A DNA stretch of 10,330 bases from assembly GCA_001602885.1 (NCBI GenBank), contig LUZH01000096.1:1-10330 (forward strand), read 5' to 3'. The notes under the pieces are model-generated. The model was not told the origin of the DNA. It saw only the letters and a list, made by a program, of their open reading frames with translations, and did no database searches. Shown here piece by piece: positions 1-7,410 of the stretch (within the stretch, counting starts at the first letter, position 1; every line of letters begins with the position of its first letter). Source of the DNA: Bacteroidales bacterium Bact_16. Lineage in GTDB: Bacteria > Bacteroidota > Bacteroidia > Bacteroidales > UBA932. The position numbers and the translations under genes were made by a program.

Positions 1-750
1 ACCCTGGAGTGCTCCAACGCCTTCGGCGCCTACACCTGCGCCTGGTATTTCCGCAACTACCTGCAGAAGAACGGCATCGCCGTCCTGGGCGGCTGGGGCG
101 ACATCACCCCGCAGGGCGAGGTCCGCACGGACCTGACGCCCGGCACGCTGCGCACGCCCGCCGCCGTGGCGGATTCGCTCACGGTGCTGGGCAGCTGCTA
201 CTCGCCGCGTCTGGCGGACATCGTGCGCGACACCAACGGCGACAGCGACAATTTCTATGCGGAGACGCTCCTCAAGGCCGTCGCCCTGCGCCGCGGTCTG
301 ACCGCCGGCCAGGACGACTGCGAGAAGGCGGCCGAGGCCGGCCTGCGCGCCCTGGGGCTGCGCACCGACGGCGCCTGCCGCCAGGTGGACGGCAGCGGCC
401 TGTCCCGCAAGAACTACGTTTCCCCCGCCTTCTTCGTCCGCTTCCTGCGGAAAATGATGACCCTGCCCGTCTGGGAGCCGTTCTTCGCCTCGCTGCCGGT
501 CCCCGGCGCCAAGGGCACGCTCGAAGACCGCTTCCCGAAGGCCCCGCAGGAGTTCAAGGACCGGATCCACATGAAGACCGGCTCGATGAACGGCGTGCGC
601 TGCTTCAGCGGCTACATCCTGGCCGCCGACGGCGATCCTGCGCACACGATCGTCTTCTCCGTGCTCGTCAACAACTGCCCGGAGCGCTCTTTCCAGATGG
701 TCCCGCCCCTGGACGCCATCATCGAGGCGATCGCCGCTGAAAACGAGTAG
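1..750 (+). CDS. dacB: D-alanyl-D-alanine carboxypeptidase/endopeptidase, PBP4 type (5'-truncated)
   Basis: This is the C-terminal 249 residues of a PBP4 (DacB, peptidase family S13) penicillin-binding protein; the open frame runs off the left edge, so the signal peptide and the SxxK nucleophile motif lie outside the window. Two of the three hallmark motifs are visible: SDN at 244-252 (visible residues 82-84, in SDNFYAE) and KTG at 574-582 (residues 192-194, in MKTGSMNGVRCFSGY). Their spacing of about 110 residues matches PBP4 enzymes. Family members act in the periplasm, removing the terminal D-Ala of peptidoglycan stem peptides or cutting D-Ala-mDAP cross-links. The gene ends with TAG and is followed after 9 bp by a promoter-like box, so the next gene probably has its own transcription start. 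Family assignment is firm; the balance of carboxypeptidase and endopeptidase activity cannot be read from sequence. Confidence 0.93.
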   Translation, partial: TLECSNAFGAYTCAWYFRNYLQKNGIAVLGGWGDITPQGEVRTDLTPGTLRTPAAVADSLTVLGSCYSPRLADIVRDTNGDSDNFYAETLLKAVALRRGLTAGQDDCEKAAEAGLRALGLRTDGACRQVDGSGLSRKNYVSPAFFVRFLRKMMTLPVWEPFFASLPVPGAKGTLEDRFPKAPQEFKDRIHMKTGSMNGVRCFSGYILAADGDPAHTIVFSVLVNNCPERSFQMVPPLDAIIEAIAAENE

Positions 751-759
751 ATTTTTTAT

Positions 760-767
760 TATCTTTG
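760..767 (+). promoter_or_regulatory. Bacteroidota -7 promoter box directly before the SurA-like lipoprotein start
   Basis: TATCTTTG matches the Bacteroidota sigma-ABfr -7 consensus TAnnTTTG exactly and lies in an AT-rich gap (ATTTTTTATTATCTTTGCA) between two GC-rich genes. No TTTG -33 element is visible 19-21 bp upstream, where the DNA still codes for the PBP4 end. The box ends only 6 nt before the ATG at 774, so transcription would start at or next to the start codon. It probably drives the envelope block downstream. Confidence 0.7.
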
Positions 768-773
768 CATGTT

Positions 774-1634
774 ATGCGCAAACTCTTCATATTGATTTTG
801 CTGCCCGCCCTGCTGGCCTCCTGCAACGCGATCTCGTCGCTGGTGCACGACGACCAGGTGGTGGCGAAAGTCGGCAAGAACAAGCTCTACAAGTCCGAGC
901 TGGAGCTTTTCATCCCCAATATGATCCCTGCGGAGGACAGCGTCCGGCTGGCCGAGCAATACATCAACACCTGGGCGATGGACCTGCTCTACCTCGACGT
1001 GGCGGAGAAGGAACTGTCCAAGGGCGAGCTCGACGTGAGCGCCGACCTGGAGAGTTTCCGCCGCTCGCTGCTGAAATACCGCTATGAGCAGCGCTACATC
1101 AACGACCGCCTGGACACGCTGGTCACCGACGACCAGATCCGCCGCTACTACGAAGAGCACGAAGCCGACTTCGCGCTCAAGCGCCCCGTGCTCAAGGTCC
1201 GCTTCGTGGACGTGATGAAGGATTCGCCCAACAAAGACGCCATCCTTCGGATGATGACCTCGAAGGAATACGACGACGTCCAGCGCGCGGACACGCTCGC
1301 CAAGTCCACGGCCCTGCGCTATTTCGACAGCTCCGACACCTGGATGGACGCCAACGAAGTGGCCGTCTCGTTCGGCCTGGACTACCAGCAGATGCTTTCC
1401 TACCTGAAGGGCGACATGATCAAATACGAGCCCGAAGACCGCGGCGACGTGATGGTCGCGTATGTCTGCGACATCCGCCGCACGGGCCCCGCTCCCTACG
1501 AATACTGCACCGAAAGGATCCGCGACATCCTGATGAGCGCGAGAAAACACGACCTGATGAACAGTTTGGAACGGGACTTGCTTGAGAACGCGCTCGAAAG
1601 CAAACAATTTGTGATTTACCAGAATGAAGAATAA
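774..1634 (+). CDS. SurA-like periplasmic chaperone lipoprotein without a clear PPIase domain
   Basis: This 286-residue lipoprotein starts with a hydrophobic signal (MRKLFILILLPALLASC) and a lipobox LASC with Cys17 as the lipidated residue. The mature part begins with a SurA_N/PrsA-like pattern: VVAKVGKNKLYKSELELFI at about 29-47, a helical region to about 115, then DDQIRRYYEEHEADF (119-133), which normally leads into a parvulin domain. The remaining ~150 residues lack the parvulin signature seen in the next gene (F..LA..YSEDP...GG..G), so it is probably a chaperone rather than an isomerase. The ATG at 774 is chosen over an in-frame TTG at 765 because it gives a standard signal peptide and because the TTG lies inside the promoter box. 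It overlaps the next gene by 11 nt, which indicates translational coupling. The likely role is outer-membrane protein assembly alongside SurA; this is inferred from fold and neighbours. Confidence 0.85.
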   Translation: MRKLFILILLPALLASCNAISSLVHDDQVVAKVGKNKLYKSELELFIPNMIPAEDSVRLAEQYINTWAMDLLYLDVAEKELSKGELDVSADLESFRRSLLKYRYEQRYINDRLDTLVTDDQIRRYYEEHEADFALKRPVLKVRFVDVMKDSPNKDAILRMMTSKEYDDVQRADTLAKSTALRYFDSSDTWMDANEVAVSFGLDYQQMLSYLKGDMIKYEPEDRGDVMVAYVCDIRRTGPAPYEYCTERIRDILMSARKHDLMNSLERDLLENALESKQFVIYQNEE

Positions 1635-3000
1635 GATGCTGAAAATGGCGGCCGCTGCCGCCCTGATGGCCTTGACGGCCGTATCCTCGCAGGCCCAGAA
1701 ATACAACGGCGTCATCGACAAGTCGGTCGCCCTGGTGGGCAGCGAGATGATCAGCCTGTCCGACGTCGAGGCCCAGGCCCAGGCCATGCGCGCCCAGGGC
1801 CTGCCGGTGGACCGCTGCCAGATCCTCGAGGAGATGATGCAGGCCAAGCTGTTCGTGGCCCAGGCCCGCGTGGACTCCCTGACGGTCGACCAGAATCAGG
1901 TCGCCAACCAGCTGGAGCAGTATGTCGCCAACATGCTGACCCGCGCCGGCGGCGAGGACAAGCTGGCCGAATACCTGGGCAAGCCCCTCTACAAGCTCCG
2001 CCAGGAGTGGCGCCTGCAGATCGAGGAGCAGACCCTGGCCCAGCAGGAGCAGCGGGAGATCGCGGGCAACATCCCCGACCTCACGCCCTACGACGTCAAG
2101 CAGTATCTCGACACGGCTTCGGTGGTCTCGCTGCCGCTCGTGCCGATCAAATACCAGATGAGCCAGATCTGCCTCTATCCCGACCGGGAAGCGGCGAAGA
2201 TGGCCGTCAAGGAGCGCCTCCTCTCCATCCGCGAGCGCATCATCAACGGTGAGCGTTTCGCCTCCCTGGCGCGCCTGTATTCCGAAGACCCGGGCAGCGC
2301 CCGCAAGGGTGGCGAGCTGGGCATGGCCTCCAAGTCCATCTTCTGGCCGGCTTTCTCCGATGCGGCCATGGCCCTCAAGCCCGGCAATATCTCCCAGATC
2401 GTGGAGACGCCGGACGGCTTCCACATCATCGAGGTGCTCCAGAAGGAAGGCGACATGTTCAACGCCCGCCACATCCTGATCAAGCCCAGCTACACCCAGG
2501 CCGACCAGGACAAGGCCTTCCACAAGCTGGACAGCATCCGCACGGCGATCCTGGATTCCACGATCACCTTCGAGACGGCCGCCCGCTTCTACTCCGAGGA
2601 TCCTGCCACCCGCACCAACGGCGGCCAGATGGCCGATCCCAACACCGGCTCCGCCTACTTCGAGATCGACCAGCTCAAGCCGCAGGACTATGCAGCCGTC
2701 CAGGGCCTGCAGGTCGGCGAGATCTCCCAGCCGATCGCCTCGCTCGACAACGAAGGCCGCGACGGCAACCTCGTCTACAAGATCGTCCGGCTGGACAGGA
2801 TCGTGCCGGCCCACGCAGCCTCTTTCGAGGCCGACTACACCGAACTGCTCGAACTGGTCCGGAACCAGAAGACCACGGAAGCCATCACCAACTTCCTGGA
2901 CGAGAAGATCAAGAGCAGCTACATCGTCATAGATCCCCTGTTCAAGGACTGTGAGTTCTCCCGGAAAGGATGGTCTCAGCGAGTCAGAAAAGACGATTAA
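1624..3000 (+). CDS. surA: SurA-type periplasmic peptidyl-prolyl isomerase/chaperone
   Basis: The 458-residue protein has a Sec signal peptide (MKNKMLKMAAAAALMALTAV, likely cleaved after SSQAQ near residue 25). A SurA N-terminal chaperone domain spans about 30-165 (DKSVALVGSEMISLSDVEAQ, then QILEEMMQAKLFVAQAR). Two parvulin/rotamase domains follow. The first (about 177-272) has FASLARLYSEDPGS and KGGELG, ending DGFHIIEVL. The second (about 281-390) starts ARHILIKPSY and has the more divergent FETAARFYSEDPATRTNGGQM. Length and order match SurA, which escorts unfolded outer-membrane proteins across the periplasm. A C-terminal segment (398-450, ending CEFSRKGW) follows the last parvulin. The start overlaps the upstream chaperone gene by 11 nt and the end overlaps the OstA-like gene by 31 nt. 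A second in-frame ATG (1636) is possible but leaves a shorter signal peptide. Function is firm at family level; orthology to E. coli SurA is assumed. Confidence 0.92.
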   Translation: MKNKMLKMAAAAALMALTAVSSQAQKYNGVIDKSVALVGSEMISLSDVEAQAQAMRAQGLPVDRCQILEEMMQAKLFVAQARVDSLTVDQNQVANQLEQYVANMLTRAGGEDKLAEYLGKPLYKLRQEWRLQIEEQTLAQQEQREIAGNIPDLTPYDVKQYLDTASVVSLPLVPIKYQMSQICLYPDREAAKMAVKERLLSIRERIINGERFASLARLYSEDPGSARKGGELGMASKSIFWPAFSDAAMALKPGNISQIVETPDGFHIIEVLQKEGDMFNARHILIKPSYTQADQDKAFHKLDSIRTAILDSTITFETAARFYSEDPATRTNGGQMADPNTGSAYFEIDQLKPQDYAAVQGLQVGEISQPIASLDNEGRDGNLVYKIVRLDRIVPAHAASFEADYTELLELVRNQKTTEAITNFLDEKIKSSYIVIDPLFKDCEFSRKGWSQRVRKDD

Positions 3001-5480
3001 GCTTCTTCGCGGCCCTGCTGCTCGCCGCGCTTCCCCTGTCTGCCCAACGCAGTTCCGGGCAGACGGATTCTTTGGTACGTCTGCTCAACGCCAGCTTCCT
3101 GGAGCAGGTGGAGGTGAACGGCCGGCTCGCGCGTAAGGCGGTGGAGCCGACCTTCCTGCACAACGGCACCTATCTTTCCTGCGACACGGCCCTCTGGCAC
3201 GTGGACGACAAGATCATCAACTGCTTCGGCCACGTCCGCCTGACGCAGGGCGAGTCGGTCCTGACCAGCGAGAAGCTGGACTACCTCATCGACGAGAGCC
3301 TCGCGCAGTTCCGCGGCGCGGTGGTCGAGCTGCGCAACAAGCAGGACAACGTCCTGCGCACGCGCATCCTGGACTACAACACGCAGGACAGCCTCGCCGT
3401 CTTCCAGGGCGGCGCCGCGATGCTGAGCGCCGACGGGCAGATCATCGAGAGCATGGACGGGACCTACGACAACGGGTGCGGGCTGTTCACCTTCTCCGGC
3501 AACGTCAACATGTTCACGGACTCCGTGTTCGTGCGCACCGACCTGCTTGACTACGACTCCAACAGCGAGCGGGCGGATTTCCGCGCCCCCATCGATTTCT
3601 GGAAAGACGAAAACATGCTCTCGGCCGGCGCCGGCTGGTACGAGCGCAAGAAGGACACGTTCTTCTTCGAGCGGGAGGTCCACGGCCTCGGCGACACCGA
3701 GGAGTCGTGGAGCGACAGCCTCTATTTCTACCGGCTGACCAACGACATCCTGATGCTGAAGAACGTCCAGGTGCAGGACCAGAGCCGCAAGGTAGCGGCG
3801 ATGGGCGACCGCCTGGAGTATATCGACTCGCTGGCGCGCGTGACCCTGGATGAGCGCGCTTCCGCGGCCCTGTGGGACGACGGGCGCGAGCAGCCCGACA
3901 CCACCTACCTGGGCGCGCGGACCTTTGTCTACTGGACGGTCCCGAAATGCGACATCGATTCGACGGAAGTCGAGCTCGCCGCCAAGCGGCGCGAAGAGAT
4001 GCTGGGCGACCCGGTCTCGGAATACCGCCGCCGGGCGGCGCAGGAAGCGGCCAAGGCCCGTGAGGAGGCGATGCGCAAGAATCCTGTGGCGCAGGCCGAG
4101 GCGCAGGGCCGGCAGCGCGCCGCCCAGGCCCGGAATGAGAGCACGTCGTTGCGCGATTCTACTGCCCTTGCCTTGACAGATACCCTCGCCCTGACCGATA
4201 CCCTGGCCGTGACCGACACGCTGCCCCCGCCCAGGGACACCTCCCGGATCGGCTTCCTGTTCTCGCAGGGCGACGTCCGCATTTTCCGCAAGGACATGCA
4301 GGTCCGCTGCGATTCGCTGCTCTACAGCGACCTCGATTCCATCGCCCGGCTCTACAAGGAACCGGTCGTCTGGAACGAAGGCCGCCGCCAATACAACTCC
4401 GACAGCCTCTTCGTCCTGATCCGCAACGACAAGATGGAGCGGGCCAACCTCCTGTCCAACGCCTTCATCCACACGGAAGAGGCGGACGGCTATTTCGACC
4501 AGATCAAGAGCACCGACGTGATCGCCTACTTCAGCGACTCCACGTCGCTGCGGCGTTTCGACGCCCTGGGCGGCGTCACGGCCCTGATCTACCTGGAGGA
4601 GGACGGGACGCTCGCCACCGTCAACAAGACGGAGAGCAAGATGATGATGGCCACGTTCGACGGGGAGGGCAACGTGGACCATGTCTACAATTTCGAATCC
4701 CCCAAGAGCGACGCCTATCCGGTGGTGCAGCTCCCGGCCGCGGAGCACAAGCTGCGCGGCTTCAACTGGCAGCCGGAACGGCGCCCGAAAGACAAATACG
4801 ACGTGACCGCGATGGTGGTCAGGGACTCCGAACGGGAGGCCTACGAGGCGCATCCCAAGACGAAATTCACCCAGACGGACATCTATTTCCCGGGACACAT
4901 GACCGAGCTTTATGCCGGCCTGGAGAAGGCCCGGGAGGCGAAGCGGACCCGGCAGGCGGGGCCGGAAGGAGACGAGATTCTTCGCTCCGCTCAGAATGAC
5001 AGTCTGGTGGTTCAGAATGACAGTCTGCTGGTTCAGCGCGACAGCCTGGCGCTGAGGGATTCAACAGCCGCGCTGAGGGACTCTACTGTCATTCTGAGCG
5101 AAGCGAAGAATCTCCGCGACACCCTCTCCCGCGCCCCCGCCGACACCACGACCTACATGTCCGACCGCGAACTCAAGCGCGCCCTGCGCATCGCGCGCCG
5201 CGACGCCCGCTGGGCGGAGCTTGACGCGCGCGACGCCGCCAAGGCCGCGGCCAAGGAGGCGCGCCGCGCGGAGCGCAAGGCCCGCCGCGAGGCGCGTGCC
5301 GCCGCCCGGGCGAAGCGCCAGGCCGACATCGACGCCGCCAAATTGCAGAAATACATAGAACGCTATCAAAAACAGAAAGAGCGCCATGAAGCAAGAAAAC
5401 AAAAACCTGTCCCTTCCGGAGAACGCCCACAGGCCGTTGAACCCGGGGGAGAAGTACCAACCCCTCCTGAGGGCGAATGA
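2970..5480 (+). CDS. OstA/LptA-like LPS-transport-type protein with repeat insertions and long basic tail
   Basis: The 836-residue protein has a signal peptide (KRRLSFFAALLLAALPLSAQ) and then repeated beta-rich OstA/LptA-like sequence: about 44-330 (e.g. NGTYLSCDTALWH, FGHVRLTQGESVLTSEKLDY, FSGNVNMFTDSVFVRTDLLDY) and about 427-600 (FSQGDVRIFRKDMQVRCDSL). The alternation of 'X-V-x-hydrophobic' strands with '(C)DSLxY' is typical of this fold, which forms the periplasmic LPS bridge. Between the blocks lies a charged helical insertion (335-390) plus TDTLA repeats (402-419). Residues 660-836 are low complexity: inverted-repeat-encoded peptides, heptapeptide repeats, then an Ala/Arg/Lys helix (730-810). 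This makes it long for the family. It overlaps surA by 31 nt and the transporter gene by 95 nt in another frame. The start is the only ATG preceding a good signal peptide. Its place after surA supports outer-membrane biogenesis; whether it acts as LptA or as a helper is unknown. Confidence 0.85.
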   Translation: MVSASQKRRLSFFAALLLAALPLSAQRSSGQTDSLVRLLNASFLEQVEVNGRLARKAVEPTFLHNGTYLSCDTALWHVDDKIINCFGHVRLTQGESVLTSEKLDYLIDESLAQFRGAVVELRNKQDNVLRTRILDYNTQDSLAVFQGGAAMLSADGQIIESMDGTYDNGCGLFTFSGNVNMFTDSVFVRTDLLDYDSNSERADFRAPIDFWKDENMLSAGAGWYERKKDTFFFEREVHGLGDTEESWSDSLYFYRLTNDILMLKNVQVQDQSRKVAAMGDRLEYIDSLARVTLDERASAALWDDGREQPDTTYLGARTFVYWTVPKCDIDSTEVELAAKRREEMLGDPVSEYRRRAAQEAAKAREEAMRKNPVAQAEAQGRQRAAQARNESTSLRDSTALALTDTLALTDTLAVTDTLPPPRDTSRIGFLFSQGDVRIFRKDMQVRCDSLLYSDLDSIARLYKEPVVWNEGRRQYNSDSLFVLIRNDKMERANLLSNAFIHTEEADGYFDQIKSTDVIAYFSDSTSLRRFDALGGVTALIYLEEDGTLATVNKTESKMMMATFDGEGNVDHVYNFESPKSDAYPVVQLPAAEHKLRGFNWQPERRPKDKYDVTAMVVRDSEREAYEAHPKTKFTQTDIYFPGHMTELYAGLEKAREAKRTRQAGPEGDEILRSAQNDSLVVQNDSLLVQRDSLALRDSTAALRDSTVILSEAKNLRDTLSRAPADTTTYMSDRELKRALRIARRDARWAELDARDAAKAAAKEARRAERKARREARAAARAKRQADIDAAKLQKYIERYQKQKERHEARKQKPVPSGERPQAVEPGGEVPTPPEGE
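4173..4226 (+). repeat. 18-nt tandem repeat coding LTDTLA/LTDTLA/VTDTLP
   Basis: Three consecutive 18-nt units at 4173-4190, 4191-4208 and 4209-4226 encode residues 402-419 of the OstA-like protein. They vary at synonymous positions (GAT ACC CTC, GAT ACC CTG, GAC ACG CTG), so they are either not recent or have been selected at the protein level. The array sits in the linker between the two OstA-like blocks and is preceded by LRDST (394-398), a pentapeptide that recurs in the second repeat region at 695-699 and 702-706. Confidence 0.85.
4974..5114 (+). repeat. Inverted pair of a dispersed-type repeat inside the OstA-like gene
   Basis: The left copy is 4974-5003, starting GAGATTCTTCGCTCCGC; the right copy is 5085-5114, ending AGCGAAGCGAAGAATCTC. 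The right copy is the reverse complement of the left with 29 of 30 positions matching (one C/T change in the middle), separated by 81 nt. Each arm also has short terminal complementarity (ATTCT/AGAAT). Both arms are read in frame, giving EILRSAQND (669-677) and VILSEAKNL (707-715). From memory, this core (GATTCTTCGC...CTCAGAATGAC) is a dispersed intergenic repeat common in Bacteroidota and other genomes, and EILRSAQND is a familiar artefact of its translation. No database search was possible. Confidence 0.88.
4991..5095 (+). repeat. Five-unit 21-nt tandem repeat coding heptapeptides
   Basis: Units at 4991-5011, 5012-5032, 5033-5053, 5054-5074 and 5075-5095 encode in order (codons offset by one base) QNDSLVV, QNDSLLV, QRDSLAL, RDSTAAL and RDSTVIL. 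Units 1 and 2 differ at a single base and look recently duplicated; units 3 to 5 are progressively diverged. Unit 1 begins with TCAGAATGAC, the end of the left inverted-repeat arm, and unit 5 runs into the right arm, so array and inverted pair are interlocked. Confidence 0.85.
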
Positions 5481-7380
5481 GAAGCCGCTGGAGGTCACGC
5501 CGTACAGCGTGACCGTCGGCCTGTTGATGACCATCCTCTTTTCCGCCGCCGCGGCCTATCTCGGGCTGAAGGTGGGCCAGGTCTTCGAGGCCGCCATCCC
5601 GATCGCCATCATCGCGGTGGGCCTGACCGGCGCCCTTAAGAAGCAGGGCGGCCTGGGACAGAACGTCATCATCCAGAGCATCGGAGCCTGCTCCGGCGTG
5701 GTGGTGGCGGGCGCCATCTTCACCCTCCCGGCCATCTATATCCTCGGCCTGGAAGTCAACTTCTGGCAGATGTTCCTGAGCTCGATGCTCGGCGGTTTCC
5801 TCGGCATCCTGTTCCTCATCCCGTTCCGTAAATACTTCGTGCAGGAGATGCACGGCAAATATCCTTTCCCCGAAGCGACGGCCACCACGCAGGTGCTCGT
5901 GAGCGGCGAGGGCGGCGGCAAGAGTGCCCGCACCCTGCTGGCCGCCGGCCTGATCGGCGGTCTGTACGACTTCGTGGTCGCCACCTTCGGTGCCTGGGCC
6001 GAGACGCTCAGCACCACGGTGATGCACTGGGGCCAGGTGGTCTCCGACAAGGCTAAGGTGGTGCTCAAGCTCAACACCGGCGCCGCCGTGCTCGGCCTGG
6101 GCTACATCGTCGGCCTCAAGTACTCCTTCATCATCTGCTGCGGCTCTTTCCTCGTCTGGCTCGTCATCATCCCGCTGATGAACCTCATCTGGGGCGGCAA
6201 CGTCATCGACCTGATGGGCACGGGCATCACCCAGACCATCGCCGAGATGTCTCCGGACCAGATTTTCCGTGAATACGCCCGCCACATCGGCATCGGCGGC
6301 ATCGCCACGGCCGGCATCTTCGGCATCATCAAGAGCGCCGGCGTGATCAAGAGCGCCGTCGGCCTCGCCACCAGCGAATTCAAGCGCAAGGGCGGCGCGC
6401 CGACCGGCCAGGTCGAGCGCACGCAGGAGGACCTCCCGATGAAGACGGTCGTCTGGGGCATCGCCATCGCACTGCTCGCCGTGTTCGCCTTCTTCGCCCT
6501 CGGCGGGATGGTCCACACGGTCTGGCAGGCCCTCGTCGGCCTCGTCATCGTGGCTGTGATCGCCTTCCTATTCACCACGGTGGCGGCCAACGCCATCGCC
6601 ATCGTGGGCACGAACCCCGTCAGCGGTATGACCATCATGACGCTGATCATCACGGCCCTCGTGCTCGGGTTCGTGGGCCTCAAGGGCAACGCCGGCATGG
6701 TGGCCGCCATGGTCATCGGCGGCGTGGTCTGCACGGCGCTGAGCACCGCCGGCGGCCTGATCACCGATTTCAAGATCGGCTACTGGGTCGGCACGACGCC
6801 CAAGAAGCAGGAGGCCTGGAAATTCGTCGGCATCGCCGTTGCGGCTGCGACCGTGGGCGGCGTGATGCTGATCCTCAACAAGACCTACGGTTTCACGGGC
6901 GACGGCGCCCTGGTGGCCCCGCAGGCCAACGCGATGGCGGCCGTGATCCAGCCGATGATGAGCGACGGCAGCGCTCCCTGGCTCCTCTATGGCATCGGCG
7001 CGCTGATCGCCACCCTGCTCATCGTCTTCAAGGTGCCGGCCCTCGCTTTCTGCCTGGGTATGTTCATCCCGATCGACCTCAACCTTCCGCTGCTGCTCGG
7101 CGGCGCCATTTCCTGGTTCGTCAGCACCCGCAGCAAGGACGCCGCCGTCAACACGGCGCGTCAGGAGAAGGGCACGCTCATCGCCAGCGGCTTCATCGCC
7201 GGCGGTGCGCTGATGGGCGTGGTCTCGGCCATCCTCAAGTTCGCGAAAGTGGACTGGTTCCTGAACGGCTGGAATACGGTTGCGGCAGGACAGGCCGCTT
7301 CCGGAGCGGAAGCCATCGCCATCCTGCCGCTGATAGGCATCTGTGTCTATATGATCTGTTCTTCCCTGAAGAAAGAATAG
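5386..7380 (+). CDS. OPT-family oligopeptide transporter
   Basis: The 664-residue protein is very hydrophobic with many predicted membrane spans, including about 41-61, 69-84, 98-120, 130-147 and a last one near 640-660 (AILPLIGICVYMICS). OPT-family marks are KYPFPEATATTQVLVSGEGGG (split here as KYPFPEATATT and QVLVSGEGGG, about 158-178), matching the family's YPEGTA-type motif, and the first helix SAAAAYLGLKVGQVFEAAIP. Length fits prokaryotic OPT proteins. These are secondary transporters in the cytoplasmic membrane, thought to carry small peptides or metal chelates by cation coupling; the substrate here is unknown. The ATG at 5386 gives an N-terminus (SLPENAHRPLNPGEKYQPLL) that resembles Bacteroidales relatives as I remember them, with a weak GAAAGAG upstream; the next in-frame ATG falls inside the first helix. 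The start therefore overlaps the OstA-like gene by 95 nt out of frame, implying co-transcription. A hairpin follows the stop. Confidence 0.93.
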   Translation: MKQENKNLSLPENAHRPLNPGEKYQPLLRANEKPLEVTPYSVTVGLLMTILFSAAAAYLGLKVGQVFEAAIPIAIIAVGLTGALKKQGGLGQNVIIQSIGACSGVVVAGAIFTLPAIYILGLEVNFWQMFLSSMLGGFLGILFLIPFRKYFVQEMHGKYPFPEATATTQVLVSGEGGGKSARTLLAAGLIGGLYDFVVATFGAWAETLSTTVMHWGQVVSDKAKVVLKLNTGAAVLGLGYIVGLKYSFIICCGSFLVWLVIIPLMNLIWGGNVIDLMGTGITQTIAEMSPDQIFREYARHIGIGGIATAGIFGIIKSAGVIKSAVGLATSEFKRKGGAPTGQVERTQEDLPMKTVVWGIAIALLAVFAFFALGGMVHTVWQALVGLVIVAVIAFLFTTVAANAIAIVGTNPVSGMTIMTLIITALVLGFVGLKGNAGMVAAMVIGGVVCTALSTAGGLITDFKIGYWVGTTPKKQEAWKFVGIAVAAATVGGVMLILNKTYGFTGDGALVAPQANAMAAVIQPMMSDGSAPWLLYGIGALIATLLIVFKVPALAFCLGMFIPIDLNLPLLLGGAISWFVSTRSKDAAVNTARQEKGTLIASGFIAGGALMGVVSAILKFAKVDWFLNGWNTVAAGQAASGAEAIAILPLIGICVYMICSSLKKE

Positions 7381-7386
7381 TCCGTC

Positions 7387-7409
7387 ATCCACCGGTCCTG
7401 CCGGTGGAT
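7387..7409. terminator. Hairpin between convergent genes, possible bidirectional terminator
   Basis: ATCCACCGG (7387-7395) pairs perfectly with CCGGTGGAT (7401-7409) around a 5-nt loop (TCCTG). It lies in the 30-bp gap between the transporter stop (7380) and the stop of the opposing lipoprotein gene (7411), where a terminator shared by both strands would sit. No clear U-tract follows on either side, so intrinsic termination may be weak. Confidence 0.6.
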
Positions 7410-7410
7410 A

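Noticed and set aside
9..740. Long + strand open frame in frame 3 overlapping the PBP4 gene
   Set aside because: Arg/Pro/Gly/His-rich translation typical of a shadow in GC-rich DNA; the frame from position 1 holds SDN and KTG motifs.
765..767. TTG as start codon of the SurA-like lipoprotein
   Set aside because: It lies within the -7 promoter box; ATG at 774 gives a standard lipoprotein signal.
1420..2814. 464-codon - strand open frame opposite surA
   Set aside because: Low-information Gly/Val/His/Leu-rich translation with no motif; the + strand shows clear SurA and parvulin signatures.
2997..4898. 633-codon - strand open frame opposite the OstA-like gene
   Set aside because: GC-skewed antisense shadow with no recognisable domain or signal; the + strand product is beta-patterned with a signal peptide.
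4867..5064. - strand frame with CHSERSEES-type peptide
   Set aside because: This is the translation of the reverse strand of the dispersed repeat, not a gene.
5173..6516. 447-codon - strand open frame opposite the transporter
   Set aside because: His/Glu/Asp-rich antisense of a hydrophobic gene, a common artefact for membrane proteins.
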